From Paraspadella gotoi (taxonomy: Eukaryota; Chaetognatha), in contig CM119269.1 in assembly GCA_051294375.1 (NCBI GenBank), forward strand, positions 15,015,918 to 15,079,917: a stretch of DNA of 64,000 nucleotides, in the 5' to 3' direction. Below the pieces are notes generated by a model. The model was not told the origin of the DNA. It did no database searches and saw only the letters and a list, made by a program, of their open reading frames with translations. The translations under genes were made by a program, and so were the position numbers. Below, in pieces: positions 13,666-26,724 of the stretch; the first letter of the stretch is position 1, and each line of letters begins with the position of its first letter.

Positions 13666-16600
13666 ATGGAATCGCCTGCTCCCCCTCTTGGCGTCGATGC
13701 CGGCAATCGAGGATCCAGCGTCGACAGTCCAGGTGCGGCCGACGCCGGGGTCGGCAGCGGTGCAGGCGGCGAGCCCGGCGCAGGTGCCGTTTCCGGTGCC
13801 GGAGTCGAGGATCGGCTCCGCACAACGGCGTCCGCGAAATTCGTTCTCCTTCCCTCTGGACAAGTATTATGCCATCTCATTTAGCCTCGAATTGAACTTT
13901 ATTATGCCATCTCATTTAGCCTAGAATTGAACTTTATTATGCCATCTCATTTAGCCTCGAATTGAACTTCGTAAATTGAAAAAGTTGTTTTTTCACCAAA
14001 CAGCTTGACGAATATACTCTTAATTGACTTTCCAGGTGGCGACCCTATCGTGCCTCATTGGAATGACGATCTCGCAAATAAAAGAACAATTCGCGAAAGA
14101 GCTGCGTTTTCATTCTTCCTTGCTCCACGTCTTTCAAGACGGGCGTCCACTGCACAACGACGACACGCTCGGTATCCCCTCGATTCATGAATACTAGACT
14201 AAAAAGCTTGAGTCAATGTTTTAGCCTCCGAGTTCGTACGTGCAAATTAGATTAATACGTTAATAAACTCAATGTGACATGCTTAAGAAAGTCTTTCGGT
14301 GCCCTTTAAATATTTTGTTTCCCCCTTAAAATGTATATGGGTTACATTGGTAAAAGTTAGCCCTCCCTTTTCAGCTTCGCTCGGCGTTGGTCCGAACGGC
14401 ACGATCCAATTGGAACTCCAATCCACGGATCCGACGGCGCATCCGCTGCCCGCCTACAAACCGAGAGACGCCAATTACGTCATGCCCGACGTCATCACAG
14501 TCAAGGTTTTACGAGTGCTCGATTGCTCACCAATTCGGCGATAGATCTACTAGGCAATATGCAAATTGATTTTTACGGCACATTATTTGTCTAAATCCCA
14601 GGTTGAAGCCTCTGACGGCGACATCAAAGACGTCGTTGTCGAAGTCGAACGTCAGTACAAGAGAAAGATTTTCGTCGGCGGGTGAATATTGATTTTATTT
14701 TATTTTATTTTTTTTTTATTACTAAATTTTTATATTTTTATGGAATTTTTTTATACTTTTATTTTTATATTATTTTTTTTCCGCTCTGAGCCAATTCTTT
14801 TTCGAAATGCGGTGATACTAAGAATTCAGGATCAGTAATTCAATCGTGCCCTATTTTTCAGATACCGCAACAAAAGAACGGGAATTGAGTATCACCACGC
14901 GGCGGCGCAGACTCTGCCGAAAAGACCGCCGGACAGCGGGATCGAAAAGTTTTGCCGGTTAAAAATTATTTAAATAAATAAATAGATAAATATATAAATA
15001 AGTAAATCGTTCTAAGGGTAATTTGTCGTACCGATGAATCATTGCCGATAATTAATGACAGAGATTCAATGACAGTGACACCCAGACGGTCGACCAACGA
15101 AATCAGCGTCAGCAGACGACGGAGGAAACGAGCGTCCAGATGACGAAGATCGGAGTTTACGTTTCCAACATGCAGGTGAAGGGAAAGAGAGTAATTACGT
15201 ACCTTTTAAAAGTAATAATTAATTCAATACTACAAAAAATATTTAGCGAGAAAAATGGCTTGAAGGAAGCTCTCATTTTTCAAATCGATTTTTAAGTATC
15301 GCCTTTTACATCCGGATTTTACGTAGAAAAATTAAATGAGCTCAAATGCAAATTTCAGGATCGCCTCTTACATCCGGGTCCCTACATGACGGCCGACGAC
15401 TACCACGCCCTCCTCCTCTCCAAAATCATCATCCTCCAAAAATATTGGCGGCGCTGGTTGTCGCAAAGACGCGTGGCGCGCCTGCGCGGGGAAAAGGGAA
15501 AGAGGTCGGTTTGGGTCAGTTTGGGTTAAGGAAATGATTGAAAAAAAAAAAATAATAATAATAAAAGGAATTTAAAAAATGAATATATATACGAATGTGT
15601 TAAATCCAGACTGGAGTGGGAACGGAACGAGGAATTGAGAAAGAAGAGAGAGAAAGAAGACAGGATTCGTCGCGGATTCGAGCGACGAATGAATCCAAAG
15701 AACAAAGACGATTTCGATCTTCTCTTCCACGCGCTCGAATCGTGGCGTCTCGAGGAACTCGCGGTCATTAACTCCACCATGACTGGTTGGTGGTGTTGTA
15801 TTGATAATACAAATAGTACTAATGAGCAATGATCAAAATAATAATAATAATGATAATCAGTATAAAAGGAGATAGACCGACGCGGGTCTATCACCCCTCT
15901 CCTTCACCTCCTCTTCATCCTCCTCCCAGGGATTCGGGGCCGCGTTCACGAGATTCAGTTCAACTTCTCTCTCTTCTCCTACTAGTTTTCTCACCTTTTT
16001 AATAATAATAATAATAATAATAGATGGTCTTTATCATAAAATTATCTTCATTATTCTGACTCGATGCTTCATTTAAGTAAGGCCATATTAGCTGAGGGCC
16101 ATTAGGCACCGAAATCGTGATCACGTGACTGCACCAGTATGAGACATATGCACTTTAAGCATCTCATACCCGACCTTTCTACAAAGCATTCTCCAAAATG
16201 TTTCAATAAAAAAGAATACTTTCCCCTTTGTTTAGGCGCTGAACGCAAGGCGGAACTGTGCCGCCTGTTGGAACAAGAGACGGAACTCATCGCTTCTATC
16301 GGGAGACACAAAAACGATTCGGACAAAGAGAACAAACTCTTGACCGTCAAGCGATTCCTCGACAGGGGGGCCGCGCCGAAACGGTGGCGAGGACCGGGTT
16401 AGTTTTAGAATCTGGGTGTGTCCGAAGGTTTACAAAACGGCACTGTTTTTCGAAGGTGGCTCGTTTCTGTTCCTAAGCTGTGAACTCAATTTTAACCTTA
16501 ATATTTTACCAAATACTTCATTCAGTCCTTAACCTTAATTCTTAACCCCTTAGTTAATCTTTAATCAATTTCTTTACCTTATTAGTTTAATTTTTAATGA

Positions 16601-17539
16601 AAACTTACCCAATCTCCCTCTGACTCCAAGACGGAAAGGTGACCCAAATGGACACGCCCTACACCATCCGCGCCCGAGAGCTCAAGGACATCTACAACTC
16701 CATCAACATGAAGTATTTGACTCAGGACGAGCGACTCGACGTCCTCCTCACCCTCAAGCACACCGTCAAGGAGCACGACTGTCGACTCACTCAGGACATC
16801 GTCGAACTCGTCGACAGAGAAGCTGATTTGCTTATGAGAGGTGAGCTCTCTCTCTTTCTCATTCTATCTCTCACTTTCTATCTTTTTACCTCTCTTTCTA
16901 TCTATTCTATTTGGCGAGCTCTCTCTTTCTCATTCTATCTCTCACTTTCTATCTTTTTACCTCTCTTTCTATCTATTCTATTTGGCGAGCTCTCTCTTTC
17001 TCTCTCTTTCTCATTCTATCTCTCACTTTCTATCTTTTTACCTCTCTTTCTATCTCTACAGCTTGGATGATACATAGTCTTTCATTTATTGATAGTAATT
17101 CGATCAATAATTCCGCAAACCAAGAATTTATTCAAAGAAATAATTCATTATCAATCTCCTCAAAACCCTCAGGCATGAAGGAGGTCAACTTAGACGGTCT
17201 GCGCAAGCGCATATCGACTCTTTTCCTTCAGTACATCAAGACGCCGACCTTCAACCCGGAAGCGGCCCGTCTGCTCAAGGTGCCGCAAGATCCTTCTACT
17301 CTGCGCAACAACATCTACTACTGTCCTTCGTGCAGCAGATATTTGCCTTCGACCGGTGAGTTTTGTCGCGAGACATTTTTATATGGGTTATTAGTACAAC
17401 ATTTGCTATTTTATGAATTTTAGGTTTTTTATCAATCAGCCTTTGGTTTTGTATCATTTCTCTATTTCTTTCATTTTTAAGTTTTTTACTTTTTTCCCCC
17501 TTGATTTCACTCTCTTCCATATCTTTCTCTCTCGGCAAA

Positions 17540-17619
<80 letters not shown>

Positions 17620-18568
17620 TCAGAATTCCCTCTGGCCTCCAACTCTCGCCTGACGGGTCGATGCCAGAATTGTCTCAAGACCGACAACGACGGACGAAAC
17701 CGTCAGGACTTCAGCCACTACAGATTCATGTTGCGGAATCTGAGGAAGTCGGAAGAGGCCTTCAACGACAACTCTAGGATTTGCTACTTGGTGAGCCGTG
17801 TTACACAGACAAATACACAGAGACATACCGACAGACTGATACACTGACATACAGAGGGATATAGTAAATAGATATAGAAACATGAAGAACATTAAAGACG
17901 AAAAATTGTACTCACTGTAGAACTGACAGAGAGTCTGACAGGAATGAATCTTATAAAACAACTATCATTACAAAAATCCTTCTTACTCGTTTGTTAAATT
18001 TCTAGCAATAGTTATTATAGTTATTTAAAGCAATAACAACGCCCATAAAATTTGCTCATTTATAATTTTCAGGTTCAAGAGAGCGACATCCGGTTCCTGG
18101 TTGACCGGATCTGGAAGGCGCAGAGCGCATTGAGCGCCTGGGACGACATGTACGACTTGGTGTTGATCAGATGGGACAGGTCCGAGGAATGGTCTCCTTG
18201 GAACACCGCTCTGCTGACCAAGGTGGGGATTATTCGATGACAAGTGACAAGTAGAGATAAGCCTATATAATATATATATTATATACATAGTATATATTCA
18301 AACCTCACTCCTCATCCCGCCCTCGATTCAGGACGAGGCGAGTTCCCACAATCGACTGATCAACATGGAGGAAGGCTACGAGTCCACCTTCCTCCAACGA
18401 GTCTACCACCAACACACCGTCGCCAAGAATTACTTCCTCCGCCTTCCCGCGATGTCCGATTACTTGAAGACAAAAACGGCCAATGAGAAGGTGGCCATGG
18501 CGGTCGAGGGCAGGCACGTCGCGACCCGAGAGGCCGGAGAGGAAGGGGATGAGCCAGTCGGGCTGTGA
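13666..18568 (+). CDS. IQUB: IQ motif and ubiquitin-like domain-containing protein, 14 exons
   Basis: Cilium/flagellum protein; in mammals IQUB is linked to the radial spoke. Exons: 13666-13863, 14036-14171, 14375-14505, 14602-14681, 14862-14957, 15064-15175, 15359-15504, 15610-15785, 16236-16397, 16631-16840, 17173-17355, 17624-17790, 18073-18222, 18332-18568. They join in phase to 727 aa (human about 790). A Gly/Ala-rich start precedes a ubiquitin-like domain (about 57-145; [10 protein letters not shown], then [15 protein letters not shown]). An IQ motif follows ([16 protein letters not shown], about 275-290), then a basic coiled coil and a conserved C-terminal half with two Cys pairs ([18 protein letters not shown]) that could bind metal. 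The sixth exon uses the acceptor GACAGAG at 15063; using the AG two bases earlier brings a stop. Intron 12's acceptor is preceded by a long (CT)n tract. The next gene starts 400 bp downstream on the same strand. Confidence 0.93.
13864..13972 (+). repeat. tandem repeat, three units of about 38-40 bp
   Basis: TTATGCCATCTCATTTAGCC plus TCGAATTGAACTTTA repeated three times, directly after the exon 1 donor of IQUB. Confidence 0.92.
16841..17060 (+). repeat. tandem repeat, three units of about 72 bp
   Basis: Pyrimidine-rich units (CTCATTCTATCTCTCACTTT, CTATCTTTTTACCTCTC) each headed by GGCGAGCTCTC or GGTGAGCTCTC, so the first unit begins at the exon 10 splice donor of IQUB. Confidence 0.9.
17541..17618 (+). 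repeat. (CT)n microsatellite before an IQUB 3' splice site
   Basis: About 38 CT units ending 5 bp before the CAG of exon 12, so it doubles as the polypyrimidine tract. Confidence 0.95.
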
Positions 18569-18792
18569 AGGGGTACGAGGAAGAGAAAGAGGAGGAATTA
18601 AACTTCTAAATTTGTAAATAGTAGTCAATTTAATTTTTCGCGAAGTAGCGGTCACTACTACATTGATTTGTCAGGCCCGACCAGCTGTTTCCCCTCTCGC
18701 ATTATGTATTGATTAAATTTTCAGATAACTTTCACTCTAGCATGCAAGAAACCATGTTGTAAGGCATGCGGCGAACAAAAGAAAATCACACA

Positions 18793-18862
18793 ATAAAAGT
18801 TGACTGATCTCTTCCCCTGAATCTCTCTTGAGACAAATTAACTAAAAGATCGCTCAATAAAC
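18793..18862 (+). promoter_or_regulatory. candidate polyadenylation signals after IQUB
   Basis: AATAAA-type hexamers lie at about 18793 (CAATAAAAG) and 18857 (TCAATAAAC), 225-295 bp after the IQUB stop and before the next gene's ATG at 18971. Either could be the IQUB poly(A) signal. This is inferred from the motif and position only. Confidence 0.35.
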
Positions 18863-18970
18863 TTTCTTCGATCAGTTCGACGTTCAAAAACAAAAGACCT
18901 TTAGGGTTTAGCGCCGATTAAAAACGCTTTGCCGAAAAATAAAAGAACAAAAACTTAACTTCAAAGCGTC

Positions 18971-19197
18971 ATGAATCGAAACGGCGAACTTCAGCAAAAA
19001 CTGAACGAGATTATCGATTCGGTATTTTTCTCGTTTTTAATTATAATTATATCTATGATTGGTTAAATTAAATTGTTTATGTCATTAAAAGGTGAGAAAT
19101 AAACTCCCGAGCATCGAAGATTATGACGCCGACGACGACGACGACGTTGAGGGCGACGAATTGAATATCGTTCAACATCCCGTCTCAATGAATGGGT

Positions 19198-19233
<36 letters not shown>

Positions 19234-19306
19234 AGACGACGACGACGACGTTGAGGCGACGAATTGAATATCGTTCAACATCCCGTCTCAATGAATGGGT
19301 GAGTGA

Positions 19307-19359
<53 letters not shown>

Positions 19360-19428
19360 GAGACGACGACGTTGGGGCGACGAATTGAATATCGTTCAAC
19401 ATCCCGTCTCAATGAATGGTGTGAGTGA

Positions 19429-19465
<37 letters not shown>

Positions 19466-19525
19466 GACGACGACGACGTTGAGGGCGAAGAATTGAATAT
19501 CGTTCAACATCCCGTCTCAATGAAT

Positions 19526-19568
<43 letters not shown>

Positions 19569-19650
19569 GACGACGACGACGACGAGTTGAGGGCGACAGA
19601 ATTGAATATCGTTCAACATCCCGTCTCAATGAATGGGTGAGTGAGAGAGT

Positions 19651-19689
<39 letters not shown>

Positions 19690-19759
19690 CGAGACGACGA
19701 CGTTGAGGGCGACGAATTGAATATCGTTCAACATCCCGTCTCAATGAATGGGTGAGTGA

Positions 19760-19800
<41 letters not shown>

Positions 19801-19859
19801 GACGACGACGATTGAGGGCGACAGAATTGAATATCGTTCAACATCCCGTCTCAATGAAT

Positions 19860-19899
<40 letters not shown>

Positions 19900-19962
19900 C
19901 GACGACGACGACGACGTTGAGGGCGAAAATTGAATATCGTTCAACATCCCGTCTCAATGAAT

Positions 19963-20009
<47 letters not shown>

Positions 20010-20079
20010 GACGACGACGACGACGACGTTGAGGGCGAAGAATTGAATATCGTTCAACATCCCGTCTCAATGAATGGGT

Positions 20080-20125
<46 letters not shown>

Positions 20126-20191
20126 GACGACGACGACGACGACGTTGAGGGCGAAGAATTGAATATCGTTCAACATCCCGTCTCAATGAAT

Positions 20192-20228
<37 letters not shown>

Positions 20229-20291
20229 GACGACGACGACGTTGAGGCGAAGAATTGAATATCGTTCAACATCCCGTCTCAATGAATGGGT

Positions 20292-20336
<45 letters not shown>

Positions 20337-20420
20337 CAGACGAGAGACGACGACGACGTTGAGGGCGACGAATTGAATATCGATTCAAACATCCCTCTCA
20401 ATGAATGGGTGAGTGAGAGT

Positions 20421-20457
<37 letters not shown>

Positions 20458-20530
20458 GACGACGACGCTTGAGGGCGACGAATTGAATATCGTTCAACAT
20501 CCCTCTCAATGAATGGGTGAGTGAGAGTGA

Positions 20531-20566
<36 letters not shown>

Positions 20567-23500
20567 GACGACGTTGAGGGCGAGAATTGAATATCGTTCA
20601 ACATCCCGTCTCAATGAATGGGTGAGTGAGAGGAGTCATATACTCAGGCTGCTCGCCGGACAGCAGGCCGTCCACCGGAGCAGCGGCGCGCGGCTGGCCG
20701 AGCAGACTCACTTCTCCTTCCTGGCGCTTCCTTCCGCCTCGGAATCGGGGAGATTTTCTCTCTCTCGATGGTGAGTCGGGCTTCTTCCGGTCGAAGTCCG
20801 AGCGGATCGGGGCCAGGATGCTCTATCTCTCTCTCTCTCCCTCTTGAGCTCTGCTTGGCCATGCACACTCTCTATTTCTAAATCTTTTTTTCTATTAAGT
20901 ATTATTTTTGTCATTCCCTCTCTGCTTTAAGGAGTATCTGTTACATTCCAGGTGCAATAGAAAGCGGCTATTCAAATCAAACAATTCTCTCTTTAATTTC
21001 TCAACCAATTTCGCTAGGCATTAAAAAATAAAAGTTATATACCATTCTTTGTAGAGCTTATAATTTTTGATATCTACTTGATTATTAAAATTACTAGCTA
21101 TTTACTCTTCATATGTCCGCGCGGTAACAAAATATTGAAATTATAATTTATAATCTTAATTTGTTGATCATTTTCTCATTTATCATATTTTTCAATTGTT
21201 TTCAGACATATTTAATCATTATTGTTAAGATTTATATAGCCATTTTATAATATTTTATTTTTAGCTCAAAATCTTAAAATTATTTATTATTTATTTATTA
21301 TTTATTTTGTTGTCGTCAATTTTTATATCATTTTTTTTCATTCTTTTTTCTTTCTTTGCTTTCTGCTCGTTTTTTCTTTCTTTCTTTGCTGCTTTTTTTC
21401 TTTCTTTATTTCTTTTTTTTTCTTTCTTTCTTTCTACATAGTGAAATAACCCTAGCAATAAATGTAATATTAATATTATAATTATTATTATTATTATTAA
21501 AATATAATATTATAAGTCAAAAAAAGACTGCCCTGAACGCCATAATCGAACCCCTCGGAGGCAGAGAGAAGAGACTCGGACGGTGACGAGGGTAAGAGAG
21601 AGAGACTAAAAGAGTAAGTTATCCACTGCGGCTACAGACCGGATCGACTTTGCAGTCCGGCGGATCGGCGGGAGATACAGGGAAGGAAGAGGAAAGAGGA
21701 GTAAGAAGAGGCGAGCGAAGTTAGTCGAAGGTAGGGAGAAGCCGCTCGTGGCCGCTGCGCATGCTGCTCCCGGACGCTGCGCTGATACGAGGTTTCTGAG
21801 TATAGCCATGGAGTCATATACTCAGCTGCTCCCGACGCAGCCGTCCACCGGAGCAGCGGCGCGCGGCTGCCGGAGCGACTCACTTCTCCTTCCGGGCTTC
21901 TCCGCTCGCGATCGGGGAGATTTTCTCTCTCCGATGGTGAGTCGGGCTTCTTCCGGTCGAAGTCCGAGGGATGGGCCGGATCTCTATCTCTCTCTCTCTC
22001 TCTCTACTCTCTTGCCATCACACTCTCTATTTCTATCTTTTTTTTTCTATTAATGTATTATTTTGTCATTCCCTGCTCTCTTTAAGGAGTGTCTGTACAT
22101 TCCAGGTGCAATAGAACCTATTCAAATCAAAAATCTCTCTTTAATTTCTCAACAAATTTCGCTAGGCATTAAAAAAATATAAAGTATATACCACTTTGTA
22201 GAGCTTATAATTTTGATTCTACTTGATTTTAAAAATTACTACTATTTACTCTTTCATATTGTCCTCGCGTAACAAAAATTGAAAATTATATTTATAATCT
22301 TTATTTGTGATCATTTTTCTCATTATCAATTTCAATTGTTTTCAGCATATTTAATCATTATTGTTAGTTTATATCATTTTTAGTAATTATTATTATTTTT
22401 AGCTCAAAAATCTTATAAATTATTATATTATTTATTTATTTATTTATTTTGTTGTCTCAATTTTATAATATTTTTTTCATTCTTTTCTTTCTTTCTTCTC
22501 CGTTTTTTCTTTCTTTTTTCGTTTTTTCTTTCTTGTTATTTTCTTTTTTTTCTTTCTTTCTTGCTACATAGTGAAATAACCCTATCAATGAATGTAATAA
22601 TTAATATTATATTATTATTATTATTATTCAATATATGAAATATTATTATCAAAAAAGACTCCCGAACCCATAATCGAACCCCTCGAGGCAGAGAGAAGAG
22701 ACTCGGCGGTGACGAGGGTAAGAGAGAGAGAAAAGAGTAAGTTATCCACTGCGGCTCAGACCGGATCGACTTTGCAGTCGCGCGGATCCGGGAGATAAGG
22801 AGAAGGAAGAGGAAGAGGAGTAAGAAGAGCCGAGCGAAGTTAGTCGAAGGTAGGGAGAAGCCGCTCGGCCGCTGCGCTGCTGCTCCGGACGCTGCGCTGA
22901 TACGAGGTTTCTGAGTATAGCCATGAGTGAGAGTGAGAGAGAGAGAGAGAGAGAGAGAAGAAGAAAAGAAGAAACAATGAAGCAATGACAATGAGCCCTT
23001 CCCTCCTCCCTCAGGACTTCGACAATGCCCGTTGTCGAGGACGGCTACGACGAAGAGGAAGAAGCAGCCTTCTTCCGAGATCTTGACGAGCGATTCGGGC
23101 CGCCGAAGGAGAAGAACATCGAGGGAAATGGTGAGACGGTTCAGTCTTTTCTTTCTTTGTTTTTTTTTTTAAACTTTTCCTAAAACATTTCCCTCTTCTG
23201 GAAAAAGTATTAAAAGTCATTTCAAACTTAAAGATATAAGTTTTTACCGTCAAGTTGCAAATGCTCTTGGGTTGTTGATAATGAGGATACAGATAACTTA
23301 TTTGAGTTAAGTTGTGGAAGGTAATATTTTTTTTATTTTGCGATCTTTATTTTAAAAAATAGCTTGTCACATCAGTTTGTTTGTTTGTTTGTTTCCTTTA
23401 AAACCCCTTGGCATTTTTCACCGGAGATAAATTGAGTCGATCCTTGTCGGTCAATGTTTAGCCAATTCGATTCGAAATACCCCCCCCTACAGTCCCGGAT

Positions 23501-25552
23501 TGGAATGCGTCGGATTGGGAGCCGCCGACGCCGCCGACGCTGGATCTCCGCGGGCGCTTCTCTCAAATCATGGCGCAGCAGAGCGGCGGGACCGGCAGCG
23601 CCAGCGGCAGACGGCTCCCCTGCGTGGCCGTGGCGGCAGCGGCTGAGTCCGACAGGAGAAGAAGAGAACTGAACGAAAGGTGGGCGTTGGCCGGGGACGA
23701 TGAAGACGACGACGTCGACGACGATGACGGAGCTTGGGAGAGAGAGAGAACGAGGAACGAGCGACGTCGATCACCGGCCGAAGAAGACAACAGCAACAAC
23801 GCCAACAACAACATCGAAAGCAACGAGAACGACGACAGAGACGCTCAAGCCGTCGACGACGACGACAATCGCAACGAAGACGACGACGACGAAGGCGACG
23901 ACAGCGACCGCTTTCCTCCCGGTCAAATCTTTCGCGGTCACAGTCCGCACACGCTGAGAATGGTGGAGATCATCCGCGCCTTTCACGAGACCTACGACCT
24001 CCAGTGCAACGACGAGACGACCAATCCCGGCGGCGTGCTCTCTCAGAACTTCGCCGCCAGGTGGGCGATTGGCTGCAGCGGCGGCGGGAGGGCTGCTGCT
24101 GTTTCCGCAGCTCTTGTCTTTTTAGTTGCGGCTTGGCGCCATTCAATAAGATCTGTTTGTCTGCGTAATAAATATAAATATAAATATGAAATAAACTGCT
24201 TTAATATTTTTATAATGAAATCAGAGAGAGTCGCTATTGATTGAGCGTCCGTATTGAGCTTCCCTCCCTTTTCTTTCCCTCCTGCGGCGCAGAGTCTGCA
24301 GCAACCTCTTCCAACCGACCCCCGCCAACTCGTCCGTCGACGTCGATGCGGACGCTTTTCGCGACGACCCCGTCGTCCAAGCAGCTCGTCGAGTCAGGGA
24401 CGCCGCCGTCGCCGAGAGGGAGGCAGGGGAGGAGAAAGGAGAGAGAGAGAGGAAGGAGGAGGAGGAGAGGAAAGAGAGGGAGGAGAGGAGGAAAAAGGAG
24501 GAAGAGGAAAGGAATGAATCGAGGAGAAAAGAGGAGGAGGAAAACAGGAAGAAGGACGAGGAGGTGAGATGATATATGATAGATTCCTTGCTCGATTGAT
24601 AAATCGTAAAACTTTATTTATTTATTTATCTATTTTTTTTTATTTATTCATTCGAAAAGTATAACAGATTCATTGATTGACTCATTAATTAATTGGTTGA
24701 TTGATCGATTAAACAGATGCGCGCGGCGGGAGAACGCGAGTGGGCCGAGACAAGGAGTCGCTATTTGGCGCTGGCGAAGCGAAACCCGGACAAATACGGA
24801 GACGGAAAACCGAAGCCGCTTCCGGGAAAGACTCTCGCCCAGTGCTTGGAAGAGAGGGTGGGTGATTGGAGGGACATGTGTGATGCCCGGGGTGTGAGGC
24901 ATCTCCCGACAGCTGGCGCTCAGGGCTTTGGACCTTTCTTTTTTTATTTTTTTCTATCATTCCGCTTTTTTTTTTTTTGTTCTTTATTTTCTTCTTCCTC
25001 TCTCTCCCTCCCTCCACCCTTCCCCCCTTCCCTCCCACAGATCGGCCCGGGCGTGCTTGAAGACGCGCTGGAATCTCTCCGCGCCCGAGGCGACACCTCC
25101 TGTCCTTGGATGGACGAGATCGACAGGAAAATCCTCTACGCGGAGGAAATGGATCCCAAGGATCTCGACGACGGGTCGGTCGAGGCCTCGAGGGGGTAAG
25201 GGGCGAGAAGGGGAGGGCGAGGTTTCACGATCGCGCAACTGGCCGTCCTGGGAAGAAAAAGGATGGAAAACGAGAATAGGAGAACGAGAAGGAAAGGAGA
25301 ACCAAGTGGATTCGATTTCGTAATTTGGTCATTAATACTTTTAACATAAAATTGTTATTTTCCTGACTACAGAGAGGAAGAACCGGAAGGTACGAGCGAG
25401 GCTGGAATTTCGTGGCGTCGATACAAGCAAATCAGGGAAGAGCAGGATCGAGACCAAGCTAGGGTAAGCAGAGGCGATTTGATTTAACTGGCTTTTCCGG
25501 CTCTACGATTTTAAGCGTAATATCCTCATTTCTCAATTCCGGATTTGTTTTA

Positions 25553-25603
<51 letters not shown>

Positions 25604-26724
25604 TCCTTCCCAGACGATCCTTCGCCGTCACGAAGAATTGACTGGCGAGCGACTCTCGATGTCTCAATTGGGATACGACGACGACAACGACGACGATAAC
25701 GACGACGACGGCAAGGAGAAGCCGGAGACGTCCGCTTATAATCCCTTCAAGCCGAAACCGCCGCCGATTCCTGCGGGAAACAAGGTTTACTTCTTGATTT
25801 GATCGATTGATTTGATCGATTGGTTGATTTATTTATTGAATAATAAAATGACGGTTTGATTTATCTTTTTTTTTTTTAACGATCAAGGCGTCGAGTCCCG
25901 ACAAAACGAAACAAACGCGAGGTAAACAAAGTCTGCAGCTGCAGCCACATAAGCAGCAGAAGCCACAGCAGCAGCAGCGAAGCTCAAAAACGCCCGCGTT
26001 CGTCAATCGGCGCCACAAATTACCGACGTCGCGCCGTTCCGACGCAGCCGTCGACGCCACGGCGCCGCCGCTTCACCGGAAGTCGGTGGGCGTGGGATCG
26101 GATTTGAGACGATACGCGCTGCTTCGCGAGACGCTGGAAGGACGATCGTCCGTCGGCGAAGATAGTCGTCGTCATTCCCGTCGTCGTCAAGAAATGGGTG
26201 AGGGTGTCCGAGTGGTTGTGGGTGTGGGGGGGGGTGGAGAAACGGCGGGAAGTTTCTCAAGTTAGTTGTACTTAAAATTCTCGTGGGCTAAATCATACAC
26301 GCGACATCTTTCCAACGAAATTTCCCGCCCGCTCTTTCTATCAGAGACTCCAGAATCTCTGTCAATCAACGATGCGGATTTGTCGCAAGACGCGCGCTCC
26401 ATGGAACTATCGGATCGCGTGGAGAATGGAGATTGCGTCGCTTCCTCCGTGGACGCTGCCGACGGCGCCGCCGCTCCCACCGTCGCTGCGGACGCCGGCA
26501 AATCGGCGGCGGATTCCTCGTCGCCATTTTGGAAACTGGAGGCGGAACGCCAACACTTCGAGGCGGTCAAGAGGATTCTGGGTCTTGGGCGTGGAGATGA
26601 GGAGGAGGAGGAGGAGGAAGATGAGGAGGACGAGGAGGAGGAAGATTGGGGTGCGTTAAGGCAGGAGATGAAAGTAGGCGTAGGGTGGGGTCGATTTAGA
26701 GCTGAAGGTGGGGAAGATGGGTGA
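18971..26724 (+). CDS. unrecognised acidic coiled-coil protein, 11 exons
   Basis: I do not recognise the family. Exons: 18971-19021, 19092-19195, 23015-23130, 23493-24060, 24293-24563, 24717-24857, 25041-25195, 25373-25463, 25614-25784, 25888-26197, 26345-26724. All phases agree, giving 785 aa. The N-terminus is followed by an Asp/Glu-rich segment encoded by (GAC)n (about residues 38-49). A large exon carries Asp-rich low complexity (about 150-235) and the conserved-looking IFRGHSPHTLRMVEIIRAFH. A highly charged Glu/Arg/Lys coiled coil follows (about 315-370), then a less simple stretch with ILRRHEELTGERL, a Gln-rich part, and a poly-Glu end. The last exon runs to the TGA at 26722; a GTGAGG donor-like site right there leaves open another 3' exon. 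Because it sits next to IQUB, a ciliary role is possible, but nothing in the sequence shows it. Confidence 0.75.
19130..20632 (+). repeat. about 14 tandem copies of an exon 3' end plus its splice donor
   Basis: A unit of about 100-125 bp is repeated roughly 14 times. Each holds (GAC)4-7, then GTTGAGGGCGA, GAATTGAATATCG, TTCAACATCCCGTCTCAATG and AATGG, followed by GTGAG and a (GA)n run. The first copy is the genuine 3' part of exon 2 (ends 19195) of the acidic-protein gene, so every later copy repeats exon sequence with its own 5' splice site. Copies end near 19195, 19299, 19419, 19528, 19637, 19751, 19861, 19964, 20077, 20193, 20289, 20409, 20516 and 20622. Small indels separate the copies. 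Confidence 0.92.
20632..22925 (+). repeat. tandem duplication of a 1.1-1.2 kb unit with inverted ends
   Basis: Two head-to-tail copies, about 20632-21810 and 21811-22925. Each starts with a GC-rich block (GTCATATACTCAG), has an AT-rich centre, and ends with a GC-rich block finishing CTGAGTATAGCCATG. The start and the reverse complement of the end share ATACTCAG and further GC-rich stretches, so the unit has degenerate terminal inverted repeats of at least about 90 bp. The copies differ by many small indels. It lies in the intron between exons 2 and 3 of the acidic-protein gene, inserted in the (GTGA)/(GA)n that follows the last exon-repeat copy. No transposase frame is visible, so it looks non-autonomous. 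Confidence 0.75.
25550..25597 (+). repeat. (CT)n microsatellite before an acidic-protein exon
   Basis: CT-rich run ending about 16 bp before the acceptor of exon 9 (25614), acting as polypyrimidine tract. Confidence 0.9.

Noticed and set aside
19063-20282. Series of similar minus-strand frames starting MLNDIQF
   Set aside because: They are antisense shadows of the tandem exon repeat, with Ser/Leu runs from (GA)n.
19130-20632. CRISPR-like array
   Set aside because: Repeats with spacers are absent: the spacer is (GA)n, the unit is an exon end, and the genome is eukaryotic.
23563-23986. Minus-strand Ser- and Val-rich frames opposite the acidic-protein exon
   Set aside because: They are complements of Asp codon runs in a supported plus-strand exon.
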